The translations under genes and the position numbers were made by a program. The notes under the pieces were generated by a model, which searched no databases, had not been told where the DNA came from, and saw nothing but the letters and a program-made list of their open reading frames with translations. DNA of 44,682 nt from Oceanobacillus salinisoli (lineage in GTDB: Bacteria; Bacillota; Bacilli; Bacillales; Amphibacillaceae): positions 1 to 44,682 of the forward strand of contig NZ_WOFB01000029.1 in the NCBI RefSeq assembly GCF_009733865.1, written 5' to 3'. Shown here piece by piece: positions 17,331 through 24,900 of the stretch; positions within the stretch are counted from its first letter, which is position 1, and every line of letters begins with the position of its first letter.

Positions 17331-17425
17331 TGAGTATTTAACGTAATAGGGGATTTTGCTATGGCAGAAGAATAAGATCCTAGACAACTGCCAACAGATC
17401 ATAACAAAATGCGAGGAGAGTCTAA

Positions 17426-18445
17426 ATGTCTGAATCACGAGTAAAAGTGCAGATTGATAAAAATGAATTTGTATGGGAAAAAGATCAAGGAACATTTAAG
17501 TATGATGGGGCTTCTTCTCTCTTGTTTTGGGATTCCGCTATGGAAATAATGCTCCAAACGATTGAAGAGGTTTCAGGAAGTAATGTATCGAAGACGGTAT
17601 TGGAAGCAACGGGGTTTCGTATGGGGAAACTAGTTAGCGAGTATTACAAAGATCGAATTGATGTTGATAATATACTGGAAGAATACAGTAATATTTACCG
17701 AAATGCTGGTTGGGGAATTATTACATTCTCTAGCTATTCTTTTGAAAATAAACGGGCAATTGTTCGAAGTAGAAATAGCTGGGAAAATCGCATCTTATCA
17801 TTTTCGGACCGAACAAAGACAGGAGCTATTTTACCAAGTCAATGGGCTGGACTATTTAGTGGCTTATTTAAAGAGAATATGTGGTACCAAATTAATAAAT
17901 CCCAATTAAATGGAGATGAATTTGATGAAATTGAAGTTTTTCCGTCATCAATCACACCTTCTAAAAACATACATAATATAACACGGCAAAAGGAACATCA
18001 GTATATCGATGAACTGGAAGAAATGGTCCAATTAAGAACGCAGGAACTATCTACTTTGGTGAATGAACTTTCATCTCCGGTTATCCCAGTACTGGAAGAT
18101 ATTCTTATCATGCCTCTCATTGGTAAATTTAATGAAGAAAGATTCAGCAATGTCATTGAAAAAGCATTAGATGAATTTTCGACGCGTGGAGCCGAGTATC
18201 TGCTTATCGATCTAACTGGAATCAATGAATTTGATGATTTCACTGTTCAATCCATTAATCATTTAATCGAATCAATTAAACTCCTTGGAGGAGAATGTAT
18301 TGTTGTCGGTATTTCTCCAAAACTTGGTACAAAAATGGTCGCGTTAAGGGTGGAAATCAATGATGTGAATTGTTATTCTTCTCTTCGCCAGGGGATATTA
18401 TTTGCACTAAAACAAAGTGGATATCATATTGTAAAAAAGGATTAG
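17426..18445 (+). CDS. Sensor-STAS domain protein (RsbR-like architecture)
   Basis: The 339-residue cytoplasmic protein has a C-terminal STAS domain (about 215-325) with LIDLTGINEFDDFTVQSI and GISPKLGTKMVAL, at the places where RsbR-type proteins carry phosphorylatable Thr residues. A predicted helix (about 190-212) links it to an N-terminal domain of about 180 residues containing EATGFRMGKLV and AGWGIITF. That domain recalls V4R/XylR-N small-molecule sensors, but I am not certain. No RsbS, RsbT or kinase gene is adjacent, and the gene stands alone behind a GCGAGGAGAG binding site. A role in a stress or signalling relay by partner switching is inferred from the STAS part only. Confidence 0.75.
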   Translation: MSESRVKVQIDKNEFVWEKDQGTFKYDGASSLLFWDSAMEIMLQTIEEVSGSNVSKTVLEATGFRMGKLVSEYYKDRIDVDNILEEYSNIYRNAGWGIITFSSYSFENKRAIVRSRNSWENRILSFSDRTKTGAILPSQWAGLFSGLFKENMWYQINKSQLNGDEFDEIEVFPSSITPSKNIHNITRQKEHQYIDELEEMVQLRTQELSTLVNELSSPVIPVLEDILIMPLIGKFNEERFSNVIEKALDEFSTRGAEYLLIDLTGINEFDDFTVQSINHLIESIKLLGGECIVVGISPKLGTKMVALRVEINDVNCYSSLRQGILFALKQSGYHIVKKD

Positions 18446-18859
18446 TAGATAGTCAGGAAAGCAATTCAATTATATAGCTTGTGGTCTTACTTCAGGAATA
18501 TAAACAATGAAATAACCTCTCCTTACACACGTTATTATTTATTCATCATAGCGTGTGTATTTTATTGCTTATTAAATATCGATTTTCTCCATTCATTGAC
18601 ACTGCCCAAAAAAGTAGTATATACTTTTACTCAACAAAGTTGAATAAAAAGAAACAATGGTGAATACTCATATATATATATAGATTTTATTCACACAAAA
18701 AGAGAGTCATTGTTGGATTTTAAAATAATTGATATTGCAAACGCGTTCATTCTTATTAACACCAATCGTTTCCTAATCACATAAATTGTAATAATAGTTA
18801 AGGCGCTAATGAAAAGTAAATGCCTTTGGTTTAAAAGAAAGTTTACAGGAGGGGTTACT
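18446..18859. promoter_or_regulatory. Intergenic region with hairpin and cre-like site
   Basis: No gene is visible. TACACACG (18524-18531) pairs with CGTGTGTA (18552-18559), followed by TTTTATT, and may terminate the STAS gene. At 18735-18750 TTGCAAACGCGTTCAT resembles a CcpA cre box (consensus TGNAANCGNTNNCA, one mismatch at the T). It lies about 110 nt before the HMG-CoA lyase gene. The cre call is tentative. Confidence 0.35.
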
Positions 18860-19759
18860 ATGGGAAAACTGCCTGATTTTGTACAAATAAAGGAAGTTGG
18901 GCCTCGTGACGGATTGCAGAATGAGAAAAAATGGGTACCTACTGAAGCAAAGATTGCCTGGATTAATATGCTTTCTAATACAGGAGTGAAGGAAATCGAG
19001 TTCTCCTCATTTGTTCATCCGAAAATGATTCCTGCCTTATCTGATGCCTATGAAGTTGGAAAACGAATCAAACGGAATCGTGACGTAACTTATTCTGCGC
19101 TTGTACCTAACCGAAAAGGATTGGAATTTTCTTTGGAAGCAGGAATTGATGGTGCTTCCGTGTTTATGTCTGTAAGTGAAACGCATAATGGTAAAAACAT
19201 AAATAAATCTATTCATGATACTTATCCTGTACTAAAAGAAGTGATTCAAGAGGCAAAACAGGCAGGGAAACATGTTACAGGGTATGTTTCAACTGTTTTC
19301 GATTGTCCACACGAAGGAAAGATAATGCCTGAAGCAGTTATACCAGTATGTGATCAATTATTGGAATTTGGAGTGGATGATCTTTCTTTGGGGGATACAC
19401 TTGGTTCTGCTGTCCCGATTCAAGTGGAAAAGTTATTGGATCAAATCCTAAAACGTTATCCTCAGGAAAAAATTATTATGCATTTTCATGATACGAGGGG
19501 GATGGCGATAGCTAATATCCTGACAGCGATGAAGTACGGAATATCTCGGTTTGATAGTTCAATAGGGGGATTAGGTGGTTGTCCATATGCTCCAGGTGCA
19601 GCGGGGAATGTTGCAACAAATGATGTATTGTATCTATTACATGGCCTCGGGATTGAAACGGGTGTCAATGAAAAGAAAATACAGGAGGCTTCCTTATATA
19701 TTCAGGATATATTAGGGAAGACCTTACCGAGCAGGTCATTGTTGGCAAGTGGGGAATAA
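18860..19759 (+). CDS. yngG: Hydroxymethylglutaryl-CoA lyase
   Basis: A 299-residue HMG-CoA lyase (YngG-like), which splits 3-hydroxy-3-methylglutaryl-CoA into acetoacetate and acetyl-CoA, the last step of leucine breakdown. The family signatures are all present: KEVGPRDGLQNEK at the N-terminus, HFHDTRGMAIAN (metal His) and the glycine loop GGLGGCPYAPGAAGN with the catalytic Cys. ATG 18860 is chosen because AGGAGGGG is 6 nt upstream; the ORF extends 17 codons further without a binding site. The partner leucine genes seen beside yngG in B. subtilis are not here. A possible cre site upstream would fit catabolite repression. Confidence 0.93.
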   Translation: MGKLPDFVQIKEVGPRDGLQNEKKWVPTEAKIAWINMLSNTGVKEIEFSSFVHPKMIPALSDAYEVGKRIKRNRDVTYSALVPNRKGLEFSLEAGIDGASVFMSVSETHNGKNINKSIHDTYPVLKEVIQEAKQAGKHVTGYVSTVFDCPHEGKIMPEAVIPVCDQLLEFGVDDLSLGDTLGSAVPIQVEKLLDQILKRYPQEKIIMHFHDTRGMAIANILTAMKYGISRFDSSIGGLGGCPYAPGAAGNVATNDVLYLLHGLGIETGVNEKKIQEASLYIQDILGKTLPSRSLLASGE

Positions 19760-19791
19760 AAAACACAAGAATTATCTCTTGTGTTTTTTAA
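19758..19791 (+). terminator. Terminator after HMG-CoA lyase gene
   Basis: AAAAAACACAAGA pairs with TCTTGTGTTTTTT around a short ATTA loop, beginning at the stop codon. Confidence 0.9.
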
Positions 19792-19953
19792 CACTTTAGT
19801 AAAGTATAAAATTTTATCCAAGAAACGGATCTGTTGAAGCTAAAATTTTTACGTTCTAAGTCCAAGAAAAACAAATAAATTCAGTATAGAGCTTGCGAAT
19901 GCGAGTTTTTCTAATAAATGAATAATAAATATAATTTTTTTCTTATCCATACC

Positions 19954-19983
19954 TTGACTACAAATAAAGTACTATTCTATGAT
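19954..19983 (+). promoter_or_regulatory. Promoter of the XRE-cupin gene
   Basis: TTGACT and TATGAT are separated by 18 nt, about 50 nt before the start region. No competing promoter was seen in 19791-20030. Confidence 0.5.
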
Positions 19984-20030
19984 TAAATCACCAGTATACA
20001 TAGGAATAAAGCAGAAAGGAATGAGTTTCG

Positions 20031-20591
20031 ATAGATCTGAATAAGATTGGCCAAAAAATAAAAGGGCTCCGTCTGCGGCAAAAAAAAACACAGCAGCAAA
20101 TAGCAGATGAATGTGGAATTTCCAAAAGTATGCTATCCAAGATTGAAAATGGTCAAACCGCTTCTGCAGTAGCTACATTATCGAAAATTAGTGAAGCATT
20201 AAATGTTTCTTTATCATGGTTATTAGATGATAAGGTGGATGATACACTAATTTTACAGAAAAGATCTAACCGGAAATCTAAAATTGGGGATGCACATATG
20301 GGCTATTCCTATGAACTGTTAGCAAATCGCTCTCAATTTAGCGGAATTGAACCAACCATTGTTCATGTTACACCCAAAAATATGAACTTACGCACGGAAG
20401 CATATACCCACTCCCAGGATGAGTTTATCTATATTCTTGAAGGTTCCATCTATCTGCTTTACGACGGGAATAACTATTATATGGAAAAAGGTGACAGTGC
20501 TTATTTTGAAGGGGAAAAGCCACATCTTTTTGTACCTGTGAATGATGAAGAAGCACAAGTGCTAACTTGTTTTATTGACCGTGATATATAG
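20031..20591 (+). CDS. XRE-family regulator with C-terminal cupin; start codon abnormal
   Basis: The frame encodes an N-terminal Cro/C1-type helix-turn-helix (KIGQKIKGLR, QQQIADECGISKSMLSKIEN) and a C-terminal cupin sensor domain (THSQDEFIYILEGSIYLLYD, KGDSAYFEGEKPHLF). Such regulators usually sense a small metabolite and control nearby transport or catabolic genes. The HTH runs unbroken upstream of the first ATG in frame (20130), which lies inside the recognition helix and cannot be the start. From the in-frame TGA at 20022 to the HTH there is no ATG, GTG or TTG. The only options are ATA 20031, CTG 20037 or ATT 20046. The binding site AGAAAGGA (20013-20020) best suits ATA 20031. A one-base shift in GTTTCG (20025-20030) would join it to ATG 20021. 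Confidence 0.7.
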   Translation: MDLNKIGQKIKGLRLRQKKTQQQIADECGISKSMLSKIENGQTASAVATLSKISEALNVSLSWLLDDKVDDTLILQKRSNRKSKIGDAHMGYSYELLANRSQFSGIEPTIVHVTPKNMNLRTEAYTHSQDEFIYILEGSIYLLYDGNNYYMEKGDSAYFEGEKPHLFVPVNDEEAQVLTCFIDRDI

Positions 20592-20604
20592 GTATATGGA
20601 AAAA

Positions 20605-20638
20605 ATGGTATACAGCAAAAATGTATACTATTTTTTTT
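20605..20638 (+). terminator. Terminator after XRE-cupin gene
   Basis: TGGTATACA and TGTATACTA form a 9-bp stem with one wobble around a 7-nt loop, followed by eight T. Confidence 0.8.
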
Positions 20639-20645
20639 ATGTTCT

Positions 20646-21030
20646 TGCTTAGGAAATTATAAAATGTAAAACCTGTAGAAAATTTTTATTACTATAAGTA
20701 GCCACATCCAGCTCCAGCACCCAGCGACTAGCGGGACTTCCTTCACCTCCGTACGATAAAGAAGACTTGCCGATTGGTGAAACCAGAGGCTTAGTCGCAC
20801 TTATACCCTTGCGGTGAAAGTCAACATCGACTCAGTTTTTTTAGGAAGGCCGACTAAAAGCGGGCTAGCGCTCAGGCGTCGGCATACCCCTATGAAGGGG
20901 CATGTTTCCTTTATCTCCTACGGCAGTGGAATGTTCGAATAAGCCCGCCGCTCTGCGCGGCAACACCGAACCACCTGGCATGGCCAGGCGCAGTCCGTAC
21001 GTCGCTAAACGGGCGCTTGCGCTTTTGTTC
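20646..21030 (+). repeat. Repeat family A, copy A2 (longest)
   Basis: A 385-bp copy colinear with A1 but with two extra modules. Module 1, about 20835-20905, carries GGCCGACTAAAAGCGGGC. Module 2, about 20925-20990, carries CGCTCTGCGCGG and the perfect palindrome CCTGGCATGGCCAGG. Module 2 recurs in copy A3. The repeat is GC-rich in AT-rich surroundings. Confidence 0.9.
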
Positions 21031-21105
21031 AGAAACATCTAATGACAGAGAAGAGTTGGTTTCAGAAATAACTGCTTCTAAAAGTTTATACTTACTAGAA
21101 AAACT

Positions 21106-21142
21106 CACATTCACTTGTCTTTTAGTGAATGTGCTCGTTTTT
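21106..21142 (+). terminator. Terminator directly after repeat A2
   Basis: CACATTCACT pairs perfectly with AGTGAATGTG around 8 nt, then CTCGTTTTTCTT. Only about 75 nt separate it from repeat A2, and they hold no convincing gene. It may be a second terminator for the XRE-cupin transcript, split off by the repeat. The remaining DNA to 21421 shows nothing else. Confidence 0.65.
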
Positions 21143-21421
21143 CTTATACTCGGGACGTTAAAATTTCCGCTACGTCGAACCCTCTTCCTGGCTGAAATTT
21201 TATACTTTCCTAACGTGAAATAAAGTAGTTCCACTTCCAGGATAATTTTGATAATATAAAAAATAAGAAGCTAATAGAAGCAGCGAACAACCATTAGCGG
21301 CTTGACGACAGAAAGTTTTTTTTGCAGGTTATGTATGATAGACGTTAAATAGTTTAAGTAGATATAATTATTTTGAGCATGGTCGTTATGAGTTCTTTTA
21401 AGAAGTCTTGGGGGTGGCGTA

Positions 21422-21793
21422 TTGAAGTATTTGGAAGCAGATATATCGAATGCACAATTACACACGGGAGAAGATTGGATTTACATGATCGCAAATTTAA
21501 ATAAACAAGAAATAGTTTATCTCGGTTCAACTAGTATACACCCTGTTGCTCAACTGGAAAAGCATATTACAAACGGTTTATTGGAAAGCGAAAATAGGGA
21601 ATTAAAGTTGTTTGCTTTCCCACTACCAGAATTTCTAGATAGAAAATTAGTCAAAAAATTATTAATAGATGAGTTTGATTCGACGGAAATTGGAGAAGAG
21701 TTTGAAGGAATGAAACTGGATAGTAAAGTTTGGAGAGAACATGTGGAGTACGCTAAGAAACTAATAAAAAAAATAAGAGAGATGCTTTCTTAA
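21422..21793 (+). CDS. Small protein with GIY-YIG-like pattern
   Basis: A 123-residue acidic/basic soluble protein starting at TTG 21422 behind GGGGGTGG. Residues 19-50 read WIYMIANLNKQEIVYLGSTS followed by PVAQLEKHI, which resembles the N-terminal core of GIY-YIG domains (IYxI...YVGST...R...H). The position normally filled by the catalytic Arg is Gln, and I see no clear catalytic Glu, so nuclease activity is doubtful. The remaining C-terminal half is helical and unrecognised. It is alone between repeat A2 and the SAM riboswitch. The gene call is fair because the frame is open and codon use is ordinary; the family call is tentative. Confidence 0.55.
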   Translation: MKYLEADISNAQLHTGEDWIYMIANLNKQEIVYLGSTSIHPVAQLEKHITNGLLESENRELKLFAFPLPEFLDRKLVKKLLIDEFDSTEIGEEFEGMKLDSKVWREHVEYAKKLIKKIREMLS

Positions 21794-21836
21794 TGTTAAA
21801 AATTGCAAATTTCTTTAAATAAATAGAAATTTCCCA

Positions 21837-21865
21837 TTGACAGTTTTATGAGCCAGAAGTATAAT
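21837..21865 (+). promoter_or_regulatory. SigA promoter of the SAM riboswitch-met operon
   Basis: TTGACA (21837-21842) and TATAAT (21860-21865) with a 17-nt spacer: a consensus promoter about 37 nt before the aptamer. Confidence 0.85.
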
Positions 21866-21901
21866 AATATTCATATTTAAAAACGAATATTCATACTTGA
21901 A

Positions 21902-22005
21902 TCTTATCAAGAGTGACCGAGGGATAGGCCCTATGACGTCCGGCAACCCCCTTTATTGGGAAGGTGCTAAGTCCTACAGAATGAATGCATTCTGAAAGAT
22001 AAGCG
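21902..22005 (+). ncRNA. SAM-I riboswitch (S-box) aptamer
   Basis: Classic S-box blocks are present: CTTATCAAGAGTGACCGAGG, then CCGGCAACCCC, AAGGTGCTAAGTCC and GAAAGATAAG. P1 pairs CTTATC with GATAAG. It should repress the met transporter operon downstream when S-adenosylmethionine is plentiful. Confidence 0.96.
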
Positions 22006-22025
22006 GAAGATACATACAGTGTCTA

Positions 22026-22055
22026 TGCTCCTTTCAGATTGAAAGGGGCATTTTT
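22026..22055 (+). terminator. S-box terminator
   Basis: TGCTCCTTTC and GAAAGGGGCA pair (with wobbles) and are followed by TTTTTA. It is the expression-platform terminator of the SAM-I riboswitch. Confidence 0.85.
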
Positions 22056-22213
22056 ATTAGCTGATAGAAAAGCATGAATGCTGTATAAGTTCGAAAAGGG
22101 CATGATGATAGCCAAGCTTTCTACCACGTTTGGAAGTATAAAATTATAGCAACGTAGTCTATCGACGAGACGTAGGTAAAAGTTTAATGTACTAAGTATA
22201 AGTAAAGAAACAT

Positions 22214-22248
22214 ATTTGCTGAAAGATGAGCAAATCCGAGTTTTTTTT
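22214..22248 (+). terminator. Second terminator-like hairpin before metN
   Basis: ATTTGCT (22214-22220) pairs with AGCAAAT (22229-22235), then five bases and eight T. It lies within the roughly 220-nt untranslated stretch between the S-box terminator and metN. The T run is not adjacent to the stem, so it may be weak. Confidence 0.4.
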
Positions 22249-22273
22249 CTAACAACAGAGTGAGGGGAAACAC

Positions 22274-23287
22274 ATGATTAACATTCATAATCTTTCAAAA
22301 ATCTACCTAACGAAGAAAGGGAAAGTGAAGGGGGTTGACAATGTTTCACTTACTATAAATGAAGGTGAAATTTACGGAATTGTCGGGTATTCGGGTGCCG
22401 GCAAAAGCTCCTTGGTTCGCTGTATTAATTTATTGGAGCGACCGACTTCGGGTATTATCACGGTAGATGGTGTAGATTTAACAACATTGAAAAGTGAGGA
22501 GCTTCGACAAGCACGGTTAAAAATAGGAATGATTTTCCAGCATTTTAACCTTGTTAGTCAGAAAACGGTATTTGAAAATATAGCATTCTCATTAAAAGCG
22601 GCCAAAGTTCCAGCCAATAAGATAAATGATAGAGTGGAAGAGTTACTTGTAATGGTTGGTTTAAGTGATAAACGGGATGTGTTTCCAGGGCAGTTAAGTG
22701 GTGGTCAAAAGCAGCGTGTTGGAATTGCAAGGGCGCTTGCTAACAATCCGAAAGTACTGCTATGTGATGAAGCTACTTCTGCACTTGATCCAACGACGAC
22801 CAAATCTATCTTAAAATTATTAAAAAAGATTAATAGCGAACTTAATATTACGATTGTCTTGATTACGCATGAAATGGATGTTGTTAAAGAAGTGTGTCAC
22901 CGAATGGCAATTATGCAAAATGGAAAAGTAGTGGAAAATGGAAACGTCTATGATATTTTCGCGAGTCCAAACAAGGAATTGACGAAGGAATTTATTGAAA
23001 GCGTGATTTCTTTTGAGTTGCCCGATGCAATTTTAGAAAAGGTAACTGGTACACTGGTCAAGGTTGTTTTTAAAGGTGATGTTGCAGGGGAAAGTGTCGT
23101 TTCCGATACGGTACAGAAATTTGCAGTAAAGGGAAATTTCCTGCATGGGTCGATTGATTATATTCAGGACGCTCCTTTAGGTATATTCGTGATGGAGTTG
23201 ACTGGGGATCGTGCAGAAATAAAAGAGGCGCTGAAGTATATTGAGGAGCGTACGGCACATGTGGAGGTGATACGACATGGAGTTTGA
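22274..23287 (+). CDS. metN: Methionine ABC transporter ATPase MetN
   Basis: A 337-residue ATPase with Walker A GYSGAGKS (near residue 38), Q-loop FQHFNL, signature LSGGQKQRVGIARAL, Walker B VLLCDEATSALD, the H-loop His in LITHEMD, and the C-terminal NIL regulatory domain (about 265-337) typical of MetN. It energises uptake of D/L-methionine with MetI and MetQ. The ATG follows a GTGAGGGGAA binding site. It overlaps metI by 11 nt. Control by the S-box upstream fits. Confidence 0.96.
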   Translation: MINIHNLSKIYLTKKGKVKGVDNVSLTINEGEIYGIVGYSGAGKSSLVRCINLLERPTSGIITVDGVDLTTLKSEELRQARLKIGMIFQHFNLVSQKTVFENIAFSLKAAKVPANKINDRVEELLVMVGLSDKRDVFPGQLSGGQKQRVGIARALANNPKVLLCDEATSALDPTTTKSILKLLKKINSELNITIVLITHEMDVVKEVCHRMAIMQNGKVVENGNVYDIFASPNKELTKEFIESVISFELPDAILEKVTGTLVKVVFKGDVAGESVVSDTVQKFAVKGNFLHGSIDYIQDAPLGIFVMELTGDRAEIKEALKYIEERTAHVEVIRHGV

Positions 23288-23945
23288 TGTTCAGCATTTG
23301 GTTGAGCTGATTCCGGAAATAAATGAGTCGTTTCTTCAAACACTCTATATGATTTCCATTGCGTTAGCTGTAGCTATTATATTTGGATTGCCAATTGGAA
23401 TTTTAATATTTATAACGGATAAAGGCTTGTTTTTACAAAATGGAATAGTTAACCAGGTATTAGGGTTTATAGTAAATATGATACGCTCAATTCCGTTTAT
23501 CATATTATTAGTAGCACTTATTCCATTAACTGATTTCCTTGTTAATACGACAATTGGTCCAAAAGCTGCGAGTGTTCCGTTATCTGTTGCAGCTATTCCA
23601 TTCTTTGCTCGTTTAGTTGAAACGGCACTAAGGAAAATAGATTATGGTGTAATTGAAGCTGCAATTGCAGCAGGTGGTACACCATGGATGATTATTAAAG
23701 ATGTTTTGCTCCCTGAAGCAAAATCTGGGATTATATCGGGCATTACGATAACGGTTGTTAGTTTAGTAGGTACATCAGCTATGGCTGGTGTTGTTGGTGG
23801 TGGTGGTATTGGAGACCTGGCCATTCGGTTTGGATATTATCGTTACGACGATACCATCATGATTACAACCGTTGTGATTCTCATTGTTTTCGTTCAGCTT
23901 ATCCAGCTCATCGGTGATAAAATTGCCAAAGCTGTTGATAAATAA
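23277..23945 (+). CDS. metI: Methionine ABC transporter permease MetI
   Basis: A 222-residue permease with five membrane segments and the EAA-type loop EAAIAAGGTPWMIIKDVLLPEA that contacts MetN (quoted part: AAGGTPWMI). The length and the glycine-rich segment GVVGGGGIGDLA are typical of MetI. The ATG overlaps the end of metN, with AGGTG as binding site inside that gene, implying translational coupling. Confidence 0.95.
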   Translation: MEFDVQHLVELIPEINESFLQTLYMISIALAVAIIFGLPIGILIFITDKGLFLQNGIVNQVLGFIVNMIRSIPFIILLVALIPLTDFLVNTTIGPKAASVPLSVAAIPFFARLVETALRKIDYGVIEAAIAAGGTPWMIIKDVLLPEAKSGIISGITITVVSLVGTSAMAGVVGGGGIGDLAIRFGYYRYDDTIMITTVVILIVFVQLIQLIGDKIAKAVDK

Positions 23946-23972
23946 AAAATAAACATAAAAGGGGTAGACAGA

Positions 23973-24797
23973 ATGAATAAGAAATTTTTTGCACTTATTG
24001 TACTAATTTTAGTTTCACTTTTAGCGGCATGTGGAAGTACGGAAGGCAGTGATTCTACAGAAGAGTCAAAAGATATTAAGATTGGAGCAACTCCAGGTCC
24101 ATATAGTGATATGACGACAAAAGCGCTTAAACCAGGCTTGGAAGAATTAGGTTATACTGTAAAAGTTGTTGAATTTAGTGATTATATCCAACCTAATAAT
24201 GCATTAAATAAAGGAGATATTGATGCGAATTTATTCCAGCATACGATTTATTTGGAAAATTTTGAAGTAGAAAACGAAATGGATTTAACCGCACTAATTT
24301 CTGTACCAACAGCACCAATGGGAATTTATTCTGAAGTGTATGGTTCACTAGAGGAAGTAGAAGATGGTGCAACTATTGCTGTACCAAACGACCCAACAAA
24401 TGGGGCAAGAGCATTTAATACACTTCAAGATGAAGGATTAATTGTTATTGATGAAAATGCAGATGAATTAACGGTTTCAGAAAAAGATATTGTAGAAAAT
24501 CCGAAAAACTTGGTATTCCAGCCGATTGAAGCTGGTCAATTACCACGTGCGGTGGAAAGCGCTGACTTATCAGCAGTACCTGGTAACTATGCATTAGCTG
24601 CGGAAATGAATTTGCTTGATGCTTTAGCGTTAGAAAACATGCTAGATCCATACCGTAATATTGTAGCAGTAACTGCCGAAAATGAAGACAGCCAATTAGC
24701 AAAAGATTTAATTGAAGTGGTTGAATCGGATGCATTTGAGCAAATAATCGATGAAGAATTCCAAGGCTTCGGAAAACCAAGCTGGATGGAAAACTAA
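23973..24797 (+). CDS. metQ: Methionine-binding lipoprotein MetQ
   Basis: A 274-residue NlpA/MetQ family lipoprotein. The lipobox LLAAC is at residues 16-20, followed by a Ser/Glu-rich linker. The binding domain shows family motifs IGATPGPY, LNKGDIDANLFQH, TIAVPNDPTNGARA and the late PGNYALAA. It captures methionine outside the membrane and hands it to MetI-MetN. It is third in the metNIQ operon, 27 nt after metI with an AAAGGGG binding site. Confidence 0.96.
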   Translation: MNKKFFALIVLILVSLLAACGSTEGSDSTEESKDIKIGATPGPYSDMTTKALKPGLEELGYTVKVVEFSDYIQPNNALNKGDIDANLFQHTIYLENFEVENEMDLTALISVPTAPMGIYSEVYGSLEEVEDGATIAVPNDPTNGARAFNTLQDEGLIVIDENADELTVSEKDIVENPKNLVFQPIEAGQLPRAVESADLSAVPGNYALAAEMNLLDALALENMLDPYRNIVAVTAENEDSQLAKDLIEVVESDAFEQIIDEEFQGFGKPSWMEN

Positions 24798-24799
24798 GG

Positions 24800-24829
24800 G
24801 GTGCCTGTCACTTCTTGAAATTTGTCGAA
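24800..24829 (+). repeat. 30-bp GGTGCC element (repeat E, copy 2)
   Basis: GGTGCCTGTCACTTC followed by TTGAAATTTGTCGAA begins just after the metQ stop codon. It is the inverted counterpart of 2264-2293 with three differences. Confidence 0.75.
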
Positions 24830-24840
24830 TAATGTTATTG

Positions 24841-24869
24841 AATGAGGAGGCGGTTGCCTTCTCATTTTT
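24841..24869 (+). terminator. Terminator of metNIQ
   Basis: ATGAGGAGG and CCTTCTCAT pair around a 6-nt loop and are followed by TTTTTG. Confidence 0.75.
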
Positions 24870-24900
24870 GATTATAAAAAATGAATAGGGGGGTGTTAGG

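Noticed and set aside
21017..21223. 68-codon open frame ending in a hydrophobic stretch
   Set aside because: It starts within repeat A2 and spans the terminator at 21106-21142, so it cannot be a normal gene.
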